Shown one piece after another: positions 51,429 to 64,000 of a DNA stretch of 64,000 nucleotides. Both the position numbers and the translations under genes were made by a program. The notes beneath the pieces are model-generated. The model was not told the DNA's origin. It made no database searches and saw nothing but the letters and a program-made list of their open reading frames with translations. The DNA is from Portunus trituberculatus (taxonomy: Eukaryota > Arthropoda > Malacostraca > Decapoda > Portunidae): contig NC_059296.1 in the NCBI RefSeq assembly GCF_017591435.1, forward strand, positions 1,524,501 through 1,588,500, given 5' to 3'. Numbering within the stretch: position 1 is the stretch's first letter; every line of letters starts with the position of its first letter.

Positions 51429-52871
51429 TGAATTTAGTTTGTGCTCTTCAATGAAAAGGGGAGGCAAAAGGTGCTTCTCTGCATCCACTCACCCCCTACC
51501 CCATTCACTGATATCCGAAGGAGCCTCCTTGTTGTCGAGCGCCTTTCTGATAACTCCTAATGTCTTGCTCCAGGCGAAAGCTTGGCGGATTTGTCTTATG
51601 CTCTTTTTGTTTGTATCATGCTACATAAAGTAACTATTTCAAAAAGTAAGGTTACCTTCCGAGAAGCGAGTTACGCATATCCATATAGAAGGTTCATCGT
51701 CAGAACATGTAACAGTCTGCGATGAAGTCTCACGGAACTGTTACTGAAACAGTTCGTGTTGATTCAAATGACAACTTGCGATCCAGCGAGGACACTTGTT
51801 TTGATGTGCCACTTCATTCATTCAAGATAGGTAATTCAGACACATGATAGGAGAGAGTAAGAGTCACGAAGGAAGGGATTGATTCAGCAGTAAAAGCTCC
51901 ATCATCATGTCCGGTGTCCATGGTGTTGTCATTCTGTAAGCTGAATAAGTGCGTCGTCTGATTTTGGAGGGTCACCATAGTTTTTTGCCACATCGCCAGG
52001 ATACAAAGTGTTCACGAATGTTGTGGAGTTACTACAGGCGACTTTTGTTCCTTATGGTACATTTGACTGGTAAACGATGCATCAGTGCCGCCACCTAAAT
52101 TTGAAGTAACTTCGATACAGGCGGCCATCTTTGGGAAATACTCTTGTTGTAGTGTTTGAGATGTAACATTTCTGTTCCTATTATCTTAATCAGTATTCAA
52201 TAATTTCTGTGATTTTTTCCGCCATTATCTTATTTTATTAGCTCTAATAAAATGTTGTGGTTTTGATTTAACTTTCCTCTTGCTTGCCATAAAGTCTACT
52301 TGTTTTCAATGCCTAAATTAAAGCATATTCATACTTGCTTTTCAGTCAATCTCTATCGATTGAAGATTTTCATGTATAGTTTGTTCCTAATTAATACATT
52401 ACCGATGAAGGACGCATCTCTTGTGTGTTCTGACGGCACAACAGGTACATCTTCCGTAAAGGCCCCTCTTGCATTTTGCCACAGTCCTTTGTTTGGGCGC
52501 CTCCTATTGATCTGCCTCTTGGCTGTCGGTCACCGCGGCCTGCCTTACCTTCATCTCGACTCGTTGGTAATGGTGCTTGCCGCCCCTCGCCGCGTCACGC
52601 CTGCTGATCAGTGGATCTCAATATGCAGTCGTCAGTGTTGCGTCCCATTGAATGTGTTTCGTCTTTTTTGTTAATATCATCAAATCGTTCATCTTTTATA
52701 TGTTTGTTGTTGTTGCTGCTGTTGTTGTTGTTTTGCTGTTGTTTGCTGCTGCTTCTTCTTCTGATGCTGTTATTTTTACTGTACTTTAATGATACTAATG
52801 GTGATGGTAACAACAACAATAACTACATCAATAATAAGGATAGTATTATACTGTTGACAGAAGTAATAATT

Positions 52872-52911
<40 letters not shown>

Positions 52912-53219
52912 TAACAATAATGATAATAACAGTATTAATGATAACGATAATAATCATTATTATGATTAAAGAAAAAACTTCGTCCATCCCTTCATGAGCC
53001 TCTCTACCTAATTGGTGATGTACGTGCAACCAATCAGCACAAATATTGTTTAGGCATCTTTTTATCCAGAACCGTCTTTTCATCCTCCATTATCTTCCTT
53101 CTTGTCTTCCTCCTTTGTCCCTCCCTTTCTTTCTTTCCTGTGTTTTTCCCTCCTTCCTTCCTTCCTTCCTTCTTTCCTTCCTTCCTTTCTTCCCTCCTTC
53201 CTTCCTTCTTTCTTTCTTT
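52872..53219. repeat. (AAT)n array and (TTCC)n tract
   Basis: (AAT)n at 52872-52908 with degenerate ATA/ACA units to about 52960, and an imperfect TTCC/TTTC tract at 53147-53219. Repeat-rich open frames over both are artefacts. Confidence 0.85.
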
Positions 53220-54164
53220 TTGTTTCTCTCCCTTTATTCTCTCCCTTGCCGTGTGCTCGCAGTAAACAATGTGTGTGCGGGTCGGGCAGGGAAGGGTTTT
53301 GTTAGTCTGTTTTTCAGCTGCTCCCCGAGACTCTATTAAAGTATGCAGAACTTCTGCAATTTTGTGAGGTCATAGCTGTAACATAAGGCATCATACAGAC
53401 ACAGACTCAGCCATATACATCCCAGCCTTTCTTTATATTCATTATGGGTGCAAAAGGTCAGTCAACACTGTGTCATCTTCAGGAGGCCCCATTGCTTTGT
53501 TTACGAAAGATAGAATCTTTGATCTTCATTTTTCCTGCACGAATGTAATGTTTGCACAGATGCTGCGCGCTGATCTAGGCTGGCCAATTTTGCAGCAGCA
53601 TCAAGTTCATTAATAGTTGCTTAAGATTTTGTCTCCATTATATCGATTGAAACATTTCTTCGAGCTTTGTGACTTGTGCAAGTGCTGCTGTGTATCAGCA
53701 ATTTTATCTACATTTATTGTTCCCGGAAGTATCAGAAGCTTGGATGAAGCAGTTCGTTCACATCGACAGTCCATAATTTAGTTTAATACATGGCAATTAT
53801 ATTATCATTCAGTAAAGACACACTCTCTCCTGGTAATTCTGTATACAAAATTAAGAGATTGTATATAAGCACTTCCATTGATGATGTCGTCTCGGCACAC
53901 GATGTTGCATGTGCCATATGAAGTAGCAGTTTTATATTTCAGAGTCACTGCACACGTTTGGATATCCGGAGCAGGGAAGAAGCAAATCTGCCACACATGC
54001 GTGTCTCCCCTCACAGCTCGGGACACTATCAGGCAGACAAGAATGAGCAGGACTCCTGGGCCTGATGGCACTCCTGGGGAAGGACATTGCAGGAAGCAAG
54101 ATTAAAATGACTATGGGGAGTTGTAGTCTGAGAAACTGGCGTCCCTTTCACGTGGTTAGCTCAC

Positions 54165-54290
54165 CACCACCACCACCACCACCACCACCACCACTGCTGG
54201 TGCTGCTGTTGCTGTGGTTACTTCTTTTGAATGCTTCTCTTGGTCGTTCTCCTTATTTAGATGATAATGATGATGATGATGATGGTGATG
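54165..54290. repeat. (CAC)n and (GAT)n arrays
   Basis: About 9 CAC units (54165-54193) and about 11 GAT-type units (54258-54290). Confidence 0.9.
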
Positions 54291-55796
54291 ATGATTGTTA
54301 TTATTATCACCAGTCAGTTTAGCTATGGGGCAATCACACATCAGGGTATATCATGGATCGTGACAAAAAAGTCGTTATACTCAAGGTTGGTGGTTGCGCC
54401 GCATCGCCCGTCTCGCCATTATCTTGCTTCGTTGTTATTCAAGTTACAGCAGTATGGGATATAGAAATTGTTGGAAAATACCACAGAACACTGTGTATCT
54501 TCATGAAGCTCCCTTGTATGTTACTGATGCTCTCTTGAGACACTGAACAAACAGATTAAGATTTGAAACATCTTGTTATTTTTTTTACGTCTGGTGAACA
54601 TGAAAGGATGAACTAAACGAGGTCTATCTGGGCAGGAGTGTATGCTGAGGCGCGGGTATCCGTTGTTCTCTTGAATGGTGTGAAGAACAGTCAAGAGCTT
54701 ATAAGACTCCATCGAAGTTGTCCTGTGGCATATGAAGAAAAGACTAGAAGAGACGCCTTACACAGTTCATCCATGTGTGGTGCCCGAATTGTAGTGCCCA
54801 GCCGTGTTCCATGCCATCACTCTCTTTCCTGAAAGCCAGCTGACCCTCTTCACCACCGTCAGGCACCGAGCGTCTCCGGTAATCAACTTACACTTTTACA
54901 GCTTGTGGTGTTGCCGCTGCCTCCTGCCCGCGCCACCCAGAATGCTGATGGTCACCACGCACTTGTTTGTCCGGCTTCGTCCCCGCTTGCCGCCATCGCC
55001 CCGCCCTTGTTTACCGCCGCGTCCGGGGCCTTCGCACTGTTTATGTTTCCCCTCCTCTGTGGACGTGAGAAATTCCCATTTTCTCTCCAGTGCAGCTTTT
55101 GTTTTGGTGCACTGTGAATTCTGATGATGCCTTATTGCGTTTTTATTTCTGGAATGAAGTCTGTTATTTTTGCTACAGTTTTGTCCAAGAGATGTCACAG
55201 TGGCTCCACTCTCAGCCCCAGGAATGTCACCTCTCTTGAAAAATTCCTCCCTACATGTTGACGTATTTTCCCCTATGTACTACGTATTGGACCACCTACG
55301 TTTTTCCTCCTTTTATAACCATTCAAGAATCCTTTGTAACTTCTTCGCCACCAGCTGGCAAGTGTTTTTACCAGCACGTACTTCTTGTTATTCATTGTCA
55401 CCGTTTGTATTCACCAGGCTCCCTCAGCCTGGCTTACTAGCGGTCTTGTTATGGCACTGAAGTATTTTGCCTCATTTTGAAGGAGCAAAAAATCCCCAGA
55501 CTTTAGTCATACAAGTCGATGACTCTCTTCTTTTTTAATGATAACCTGACCTGAGTGTTGTGAAATATCGTATTTAATACGTAGGTGATGAAAATTGTAA
55601 TTTTCTTAAACAGGTAAAGCTTCATTTATAGATTACGTAAGTAAGTAATCCATATATTACTTTCAATACGGTCACACACAAAAAAGTGTCCAGGCAGATA
55701 ACTACAACTTCACACGCTTGCTAATGTAAAAATTGCTCTTCATGGTGATATCTCGCTTATCTTTCACATTTCATACGATTGTTACTCGCGTAATAT

Positions 55797-55900
<104 letters not shown>

Positions 55901-56280
55901 GTTGCTTGGCAGGCTGAGGTTCTTTCCCCTCCTTCAGGCAGGTAGCAAAGGTTTTTCTCGATGAACGATCAGTTACCCACGCCCTTCAGTAAGAGGTTGC
56001 GGTGTGTTGTGAGAGGAGGCTCTCAGCTTTACTCACACATGTCATTAAATCAACTCTTATACTCGCTCTGGCCTGTACTTGTTTATGTATCTCTTTTACT
56101 TACTCATTTATTTGTATTTTCTTTTCACAAAGCCAATTTTAGTTTACTTTTACTCTCCTCCGCTGAAAGAAGTTTCTTTCCCGCGGACATTTTGCTACAA
56201 TGAAACACCTTAGGTGTCTCGGCAGTGCTCGTGGTTATCATGGTTATCTAAGATGTTATGTTAGCTATCAAGACTACTGC

Positions 56281-56440
56281 TACTGCTACATCTACTTCTA
56301 CTATTGCTGCTGCTGCTGCTGCTGCTGCTGCCGCTGCTGCCACCACCACCACCACCACCACCACCACCACCACCACCACCACCACCACCACCACCACCAC
56401 CACCACCACCACCACCATTACCACTACTACTGCTACTACT
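56281..56440. repeat. Composite trinucleotide block
   Basis: TAC-type units, about 9 GCT units (56305-56338), about 25 CAC units (56340-56416), then TAC/TGC units. Poly-His and poly-Thr frames here are artefacts. Confidence 0.92.
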
Positions 56441-57088
56441 ACTTTACATTGTCGATTCAGAAGTTCGGTTCTAAGTGAATCGTGCTGGTTATGGGATCAG
56501 GGTTACCTCGGTGAAATGGCCACGTGATAATCATTTACTTACAACACAAGACAGGTGTAATATAGGTGGTCTGATGCCCCTCTACTGCATCACAATCACT
56601 TTGTTCCTGCTTTGCTCAAGGCCTTACCAGCGCTGGAATGTTTTCCTTATGATGAGAGTGCATGGTTGTATTAAGTTTGATTCATGATAGGGTTGTGATG
56701 TGGAGATTTTGTACTCCATGACTGATAAAGTGCACGCCCTTAATCCCAACTATTCAGTCTGCGGAAAGGAGAGCAAAAGTAAAGATTAATAAAGCAGACC
56801 ACTCTTACCGCTGTTCTGCTTGGGGTCTGTTCAGGGTCATAGAGGAAAATATTCATGTATACAGGAGGGTGTGCGTGTGTGGGTGGGTGGGTGGATGGGT
56901 GGATAGAGGGTCTGAGACAGAGAGCACGTTGGTGTTTGCGCACAGAGTAGACTCCCTCAATGAGAGTTTTGTGGAATGTACCGAAACGGATCTAATTCAT
57001 GTTTGGCTATAACTTTTTTGCCACCTTGTTTGACTCTGTCAGTTGATGCGTGTTTATCTGCTTTAAATTTCAAGGACGATGGGTACAA

Positions 57089-57091
<3 letters not shown>

Positions 57092-57168
<77 letters not shown>
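57092..57168. repeat. (AG)n microsatellite
   Basis: About 38 AG units. Confidence 0.95.
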
Positions 57169-57171
<3 letters not shown>

Positions 57172-57431
57172 TAGTGATAGCCCCTCTGTGACACAATGTT
57201 GTCAACTAGTTACAAGTGTCACGTCCTGCCTCTCTCTCTTGGTGCCAATAACCGTTCTCGGGCGGATCGTCTATCCGGAAGGTGAGGCTCATCGCCCGAA
57301 GCTGTTCCAAGAAGTGGCGTCATTCACTGGCTTAGCGAAGGATGCGCCTTGAACACCGCCGGCATCCTTGCAATGGTGTTCATCAACATCATTGTTATTA
57401 TTATCATCATTATCGTTGTCATTGTTATTGA

Positions 57432-57434
<3 letters not shown>

Positions 57435-57468
<34 letters not shown>

Positions 57469-58302
57469 TATTTATTTTATATTTATTATCGTTATCATCA
57501 TTGTTGTTTTGTTACTTTTATTGGTATTGTGTCTTGCATCAGTGAATAAAGATGTATAACTCAGTGTTGGTCAGCCTGCAGGTGTGGGCGCCGTACTAGT
57601 TGCGTTTCACCTTGTCCTGCACCAAAAATTCCGTGAGTGTGGTGACTCGATCCTGATGACTGGTGATGAGTGACCGTGTAGTGACTGAGACTGTCCTGAG
57701 TCAGAGTACGTGGTCGTTGATCAGAAAATGAGTTCTTAAGAGCTATTATAAGCTGACTCAGATTCAAGTAAACTCCACCAGGCATAACGTGTCTGAGGTC
57801 ACCGTCGCTGCCCGCCATTGATTCCCCTCGGCCGCCATAACCTTCAACACCTTCACCATCACCACCATTTACGTCATCATTGCCTCCACTGTGGTGATTA
57901 CCCTCAGCATAATTACCCCTTTCGTCACGAGCCCTCACACCAACGCCCCTCACCCCTATTATGCCTCTTGTACCTCCTCACCATCCCCTCCCATCATTAT
58001 CACCACCACCACCACATCCACCACCACCACCACCTCCACTCTTACACCTTCCCAACTGCCATCTTCACTGTTACCACCACTGTCGCCTTCCCTACGACCA
58101 TTACCACCATCTTCACCATTACTTCCACCACTTCTACTCGGTCCACCACCTCCTCCACCTGCAGCACCACCATCCACACACACTCACACTCACACACGAC
58201 CACGCCTTCAATCCTGAGACTTCCCATTTTGTAATTCTCCTCCTGCTCCTCCTTTTCCTTTTTCTTTTTTCAGTTTTTCTTTCTTTTATCTTTCTTTATT
58301 TT

Positions 58303-58349
<47 letters not shown>

Positions 58350-58417
58350 CTTTCCTTCTCCTCGTCCTCATCCTCCACTTCTCCTTTTCCTCCTCCTCCT
58401 CCTCCTCCTCCTCCTCT
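57435..58417. repeat. (ATT)n, degenerate CAC/TCC, (TTTC)n and (CTC)n tracts
   Basis: (ATT)n at 57435-57467, degenerate CAC/TCC-rich sequence at 57,840-58,200, (TTTC)n at 58285-58346 and (CTC)n at 58390-58417. The less repetitive part (57,560-57,840) holds only a weak minus-strand frame. Confidence 0.8.
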
Positions 58418-58541
58418 TGGGCGGCTCCCTCAGCGGCTCACCTTGATTCCTCCATTCCTGTCATGTAGCTTTCTAATCAGATCGTCGGGCGGCGCTCCCC
58501 GGCGACCCCCGCGCCCGGCGACTCAGGGAAGGGGTGGTCCT

Positions 58542-58780
<239 letters not shown>

Positions 58781-60011
58781 GGATAAAGTAATATGAAGAA
58801 AAAGATAAATAACATAATATCCCAAGCATATAGACAAAACAAGGCAAAGCAACAAAATATAAGCTCCCCCCACACTGTAAGAACTAAGTCAGCCACGTCG
58901 CAATATTTACCAAACAAATAACCAGTCAACATCCATTTTTACACGAATACTTTTTTCCCTCATTTTTTTCCCTCCACATTCTTTCCTCGGAGGCATCAGG
59001 AGGGTTGGAAGGAAGCACAAAAAACGACGTCAAAAAAGAAATAGATAAAAAACATATGGTAGGGTGTAGAGATGTAGATAGTGGGTGTATGGCGGGTGTA
59101 TGGATGGAGGGGACACGGTAGGGGGTGGGTACGAAAGTGTAATACGAGTAGATGGTGTGGGGGAGGAAGGAGGCAGCTTGGGGTATATTGGTGGTGGTGG
59201 TTGTAGAGGAGAGGAGGTAGAAGCATTTCAAAACAACCATTTCTAGGTGTGAGGGGTAGTGACCCAGCCGCAAGATTAAACGTATTTACATAAAAGAGGG
59301 GAAAGAGGGTGAGGGTGTGTCAGCGTGGTCGGGAGGGGAGGTGTAGGGAGGGAGGTGGAGTAATGGAGCAGTGTCAGGTGAGGGAGGACAATGTCAAGAA
59401 GAGGGGAAAACGGTATCAGACGAGTGAACAATGCTGGAGTGAGGGAGGGCGGTGTGGTAATGAGGATGGAGTCACAGTCACTACGTAAAAAGATGATTAG
59501 TCCGAACAGGTATGAGAGAACACAGGAATCGTCATTCACTCACAGTAATTTTCCCACATAGAGCCTCGTGATCATCAACTGTACCCTCGCAGTGAAAACT
59601 TAAAGGAATGAATACCCGTCTTGGTTCGATCTATGGCCCGCATTCTGAAACACTTTGCTCTCTCACCATCACTGATTTCCAAAGACTCCAGTTGAAGATA
59701 CTCATGTTTTTAAGAGTATTTCTATGTTTCTGAGGATAAATTGGCGAGATTTTTAGTTTATTAAAAGGAAAAACTGTCTCGAAATCCCAGCTAGTTGTCT
59801 CTGTGGCCTTGGAAAATTGTCGTAGTGAGAGAGGAAGGCGTTTCTTAATACGGGTGTATGTGCAAGTCTGGGACCTCTCACACATTACACACCCAGTCCC
59901 GTTGCTTAATGAGAAGAGTAATGCATGCTTGTTCATTACTTAGACCTTTTACGATCTTAGCTGCACGCACACCTTCGCACAAGCAAGGATGTTACCATCG
60001 ACCTATCAAGT

Positions 60012-60013
<2 letters not shown>

Positions 60014-60101
<88 letters not shown>
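60014..60101. repeat. (AG)n microsatellite
   Basis: About 40 AG units to 60094 and then an AAAGAGAG end. Confidence 0.95.
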
Positions 60102-60727
60102 GGTGAGGTGGTATGAGGGAGGTACAAAAAGAAAACAAATGAAGCTCCAAGTCTTTTTTCTGTTGGGTTTCAGATTCATCAGAATAAAAACATTTTGTTC
60201 TTGCACATGTTTTCCTCTCTGGGAAGATACCTTTGTCCACACTTTTCCTGGCGGCCGTTCATGATTTCTACACGAGTTGAAACAACAGAGCTGCGTCCGA
60301 TGTTTGGAAGTATTTCGCTATCTAAAGAAAAAGAGAAAAAAAGTTTCATATTGGTTATGCAGAGGCTGTGGGTCGTAAACCTAGATGTTTTGCATGTTTG
60401 TTCATGCATGTGACTTGAAGTATTTGATGATGACTAGGATCATTCTTTTTTTTACCTGAGTTTTGAGTCTTACAGATTAAGAAATCAGCTGATGCCTCCT
60501 GGATACCTTCATAGATACCTTCACTGCAATAATTTTTGGCGTTGAATAAAGTGTGTTTGCCTTGGTTACCTTCGTTTCACTGGTCTGCAAATGATCAAGT
60601 ATATACGTATTCTATTGTTCGCCCCTCCCCAAGAAGGGAGAAAAAAACTTTACTTTATTTCAGTTTACTCTACTAGTCTTATATAAATGATCTTTCGTGG
60701 TGTGGCGTAGAAACGTTTTGGTTTTAT

Positions 60728-60728
<1 letters not shown>

Positions 60729-60810
<82 letters not shown>

Positions 60811-61114
60811 CCCGGTAGCTCAGTGGTTAGAGCGCTGGCTTCACAAGCCAGAGGACCGGGGTTCGATTCCCCGGCCGGGTGGAGATATTTGGGTGTGTCT
60901 CCTTTCACGTGTAGCCCCTGTTCACCTAGCAGTGAGTAGGTACGGGATGTAAATCGAGGAGTTGTGACCTTGTTGTCCCGGTGTGTGGTGTGTGCCTGGT
61001 CTCAGGCCTATCCAAAGATCGGAAATAATGAGCTCTGAGCTCGTTCCGTAGGGTAACGTCTGGCTGTCTCGTCAGAGACTGCAGCAGATCAAACAGTGAA
61101 TTACACACACACAC
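60729..61114 (+). mobile_element. tRNA-derived SINE, family C, copy 3 (60810-61100), inside (AC)n
   Basis: About 40 AC units (60729-60808) lead directly into a tRNA-like head at 60810-60880. The head has A box TAGCTCAGTGG, B box GGTTCGATTCC, and an anticodon stem CTGGC/GCCAG around TTCACAA. That loop would give CAC, valine-like. It also has a 7-base acceptor stem (GCCCGGT/GCCGGGT) with two wobble pairs. A body of about 220 bases follows, ending ...CAAACAGTGAA at 61100, then a short (AC)n. The head is one base short between acceptor and D stems and continues into the body, so I call a SINE and not a tRNA gene. Confidence 0.92.
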
Positions 61115-62567
61115 GGAATTGTTGATCTCCTTCTGTTGAGAAGTCAGATGGCAACAGATGGCAACGTTGCCATATATGCGCACATGCTGCTATAATTTAC
61201 TTCTAGATGAACAGGATCTGCAGCTTTAAGAATCTGATCCTAAGTTTAAATTGTAAACAAGCCGAAGATTTTCACTTTATCATGCTGGTCTGGAAAAACT
61301 AAAAGAAATATAAAGGGATCACTAAAGTGCCAATCCACAAAGAGTAAGGGCCAAGATGATTATCTGAAGTTGGAAAAAGTGTCTTGATACTTCCTTAAAA
61401 TAATTCAGGTGATAGGAAGCGGGAAACACAGAAGCAAGTAGGAAGTTTCAGAGTTTCCCAGTGAAACGGCTGAAAGAATGTAAACACTGGTGGTCTTGCA
61501 TTAGAGAGATAGAATAGGAATGAGAAAATAGAATGTCATACGCAGCGAGGCAACGGGAAGAAGTGTTGATAAATAAAAATGATTTAGGTTCCACTTTGTT
61601 CAGCTGACCAGTTTTTTTTTTTTGCCTGGCTTGGGATTCCAACTCATTCTTTACTGTAAGCCGGAGCCGCTCAGTGTTTCTTTTTTTTACATAATAAGAG
61701 TGGTTGATTGACATTACCTTTAAGACTGAATGTAATTTATGTGTATTTAGCTGCGTCTGTGTACCATCATTTGGAATACCAGGAAAAGTTTATTTTTACG
61801 GGTCGCGTTCCTACTCTGACCTTCAGTACGCTTACCACAGACTCATCCTCTGTAATTCCACCCACTGCGGTCATTCACACTTCTCCCGTAAGTACTTAAT
61901 GTGAAGTGTACTCTATCACAGCAGCTCCTTGATTGACAGCCATCGTAATCTCTCCCGCTCACATAGTTGTTTTCACCACACTTCCTGACCTAGTCCTGCC
62001 AGATGTTTCACTGCTACTTCCATCTGTATTCAGAAATCTTATGAGGTTCTTGCATCTGTTGTAAGTTTTTTTAGCGACGTCCCGCTATTTTTGTACACAC
62101 TTTCAGTTAACATTTCATTATCTACTATATATCAAGGTTGAATAAAAATGGTCGAGACTATTAGAACTTTCTTTTAATTTTGTTTTTCGTCCATCAAGTC
62201 TAGTCACGGTCATTAGTCGAGTATTATGCCACACTTATTTTCAATGTGTTCAGTGTTTTCCTTAATTCCAAGTCTTCGGGTCTAAAAAGAATATACCGCT
62301 AGATTTTGTAAAGAAATTTTCAGCAGATCAAAGAACTTGCATTGAATAAAAGCGGTGAACACAGTGGAAGCGAGAACAAAATTTTACTGGACTTCTTACG
62401 TGGACGAACCAGCTGATGTACATAATCTTTCCTCGAAATGTTGACATAAGCTACCAATTATGTTGTTCAGCATGCAAATACTGTGTCTTTAGAGAGTCAG
62501 TCTGTAATCGAATGTTTTCAAGCAATGAATTGAGGGACTTCCATCTTACCTCTCTTCATGATTTATG

Positions 62568-62570
<3 letters not shown>

Positions 62571-62643
<73 letters not shown>
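62571..62643. repeat. (TG)n microsatellite
   Basis: About 36 uninterrupted TG units. Confidence 0.95.
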
Positions 62644-62646
<3 letters not shown>

Positions 62647-63280
62647 TGAGATACATTACATTTGCTGTATCATATTAACCGTTTACATATTCTATCTGGT
62701 GGATGCTGCTTCTTTTTATAAACAGTGCAGACCAATATTACGTGCCAATAATAACACTAATTATAATTGCACCACATGATTGAAGGGCCAATTACGCTGA
62801 CTGGTATCCATTGACTTACCTGAAAACAACGGATCATGGACAAGACATCGATCTCTGCCAAACGTCATTATTTTTGTATTAGCTGTTTAACTTATTATCA
62901 TTAATTGCATATAATCATACAAGGCAGTTTTAAAAAGAATTTTAATTTTGATTTATTTCTTTGGATCTAAAATCAAGTTCAAACGCTTTTTTTTTTTTCG
63001 CGAAATCCGAGCTTCAGTTGAAAGAATATTAGCACGCTTGTATGGCCTACAGGGTACAACACTTGCATTACTATGATGATTGTGTTGAGGACGTCAGCAA
63101 GCAGTGTGTGTTTGCCATTACCTCTGATTACCGTCACTAGGGAATGCTTAGAGATGGCTGAAAGCAAAACAAAATTTGAGGAAACCATCATTAGTGTCAC
63201 CTAGGAATAAGTTGAGGCTTATTTAGCTAACTAGTTGTGTACCACGCGTGCTCCTGTGTGACAATATGAAATGGTAACTG

Positions 63281-63283
<3 letters not shown>

Positions 63284-63355
<72 letters not shown>

Positions 63356-63914
63356 CATCTTTACTGTCCAAAGGTCACGTCAGGAAGTGTAGCAGGTGTT
63401 AGCAGCCAGGTGGAGCATGGGGTAGTGGATGTTTCGGCGAGGCATCCACGGCTATTGATTTTGGATTGTCAGTGGTGATCACACGCCGTTAGGTTGACAA
63501 TCTTCCTAAAAAGTATGTGGTGTCTTTTTCGTCGTACAATTACAGGAAATGTCAGAGTGTTTTGTAACTTGTTATTTCGAGGGAACTCAGTTTTTCTCTA
63601 CTTCCGTATGCCTTCGGGTATTCATCATTGAATTCTTGACATTTCGTGACCACAGATAATGAGGTGTCAGGCATTGTCACTTTCTAAAAATGTATCTTTT
63701 AAGGATCAACATGACGATAGAGGAGTGTTGGATTTGTCTCCGCTATAACACCATGAAATAACAATTCTTATATAATGTTAATGTGATCTGATGTACGTAC
63801 TACGTCTTTCATTTCTACCATAACGTACACTTGATTTTTGTTTCTATAATCTTGGTTTGGTTTCAATTTTTTAAAGTATATGAAAGGATGCGAATGCGTG
63901 TCGAGGTGATTTTT

Positions 63915-63974
<60 letters not shown>
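63284..63974. repeat. (TG)n at 63284-63354 and T tract plus (TG)n at 63910-63974
   Basis: About 35 TG units, then 27 T running into about 19 TG units near the right edge. No gene is supported in the sequence between. Confidence 0.92.
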
Positions 63975-63976
<2 letters not shown>

Positions 63977-64000
63977 CTCAAGGTAAGAGAGAGGGAAAAG

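Noticed and set aside
60810..60880. A tRNA-Val(CAC)-like gene, and its copies at 39919 and 47606
   Set aside because: The cloverleaf is nearly complete with good A and B boxes, but it is one base short between acceptor and D stems. It is followed in all copies by the same body of about 220 bases, so it is a SINE head.

Overview
This is a nuclear genome window from an animal, most likely a decapod crustacean and perhaps a brachyuran crab. That is inference from two spliced metazoan genes with GT-AG introns, very dense long dinucleotide and trinucleotide arrays, and degenerate LINE, SINE, Tigger-like and foldback repeats of the kind common in crab genomes. There are no prokaryotic features.

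Left part (1-12,120): a 15-coding-exon SPT5 gene (transcription elongation factor, DSIF large subunit) runs on the minus strand from its ATG at 10,444 to the left edge. It carries an acidic/RS-rich N-terminus, an NGN domain, several KOW domains and the start of the C-terminal repeat region. The last exon or exons lie outside the window. A non-coding first exon lies at about 11,002-11,140. SPT5 is head to head with the next gene across about 1 kb that probably holds both promoters.

Middle part (12,121-25,500): a complete 10-exon DEAD-box helicase gene of the DDX19/DBP5 family (485 residues), on the plus strand. Its introns are loaded with mobile-element remains: a foldback element, a degenerate LINE with a Jockey/CR1-like reverse transcriptase, a Tigger-like MITE and another MITE, an internally deleted CR1-like LINE, a tRNA-derived SINE and long (CT)n tracts. 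The two host genes act at successive mRNA steps: SPT5 in Pol II pausing and elongation, DDX19 in mRNP remodelling at the nuclear pore during export. No functional link beyond the shared intergenic region is shown here.

Right part (25,500-64,000): mostly gene-poor and extremely rich in microsatellites. It contains a TA-flanked Tigger-like MITE, a 38-bp-arm hairpin and three full-length copies of one tRNA-derived SINE. A fourth, truncated SINE copy lies in DDX19 intron 1. All four copies are embedded in (AC)n arrays in the same relative orientation. The only hint of a further gene is a set of phase-compatible candidate exons on the plus strand at 32,813-38,631; they match no family I recognise and stay hypothetical. 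Most other open frames here are translated microsatellites.
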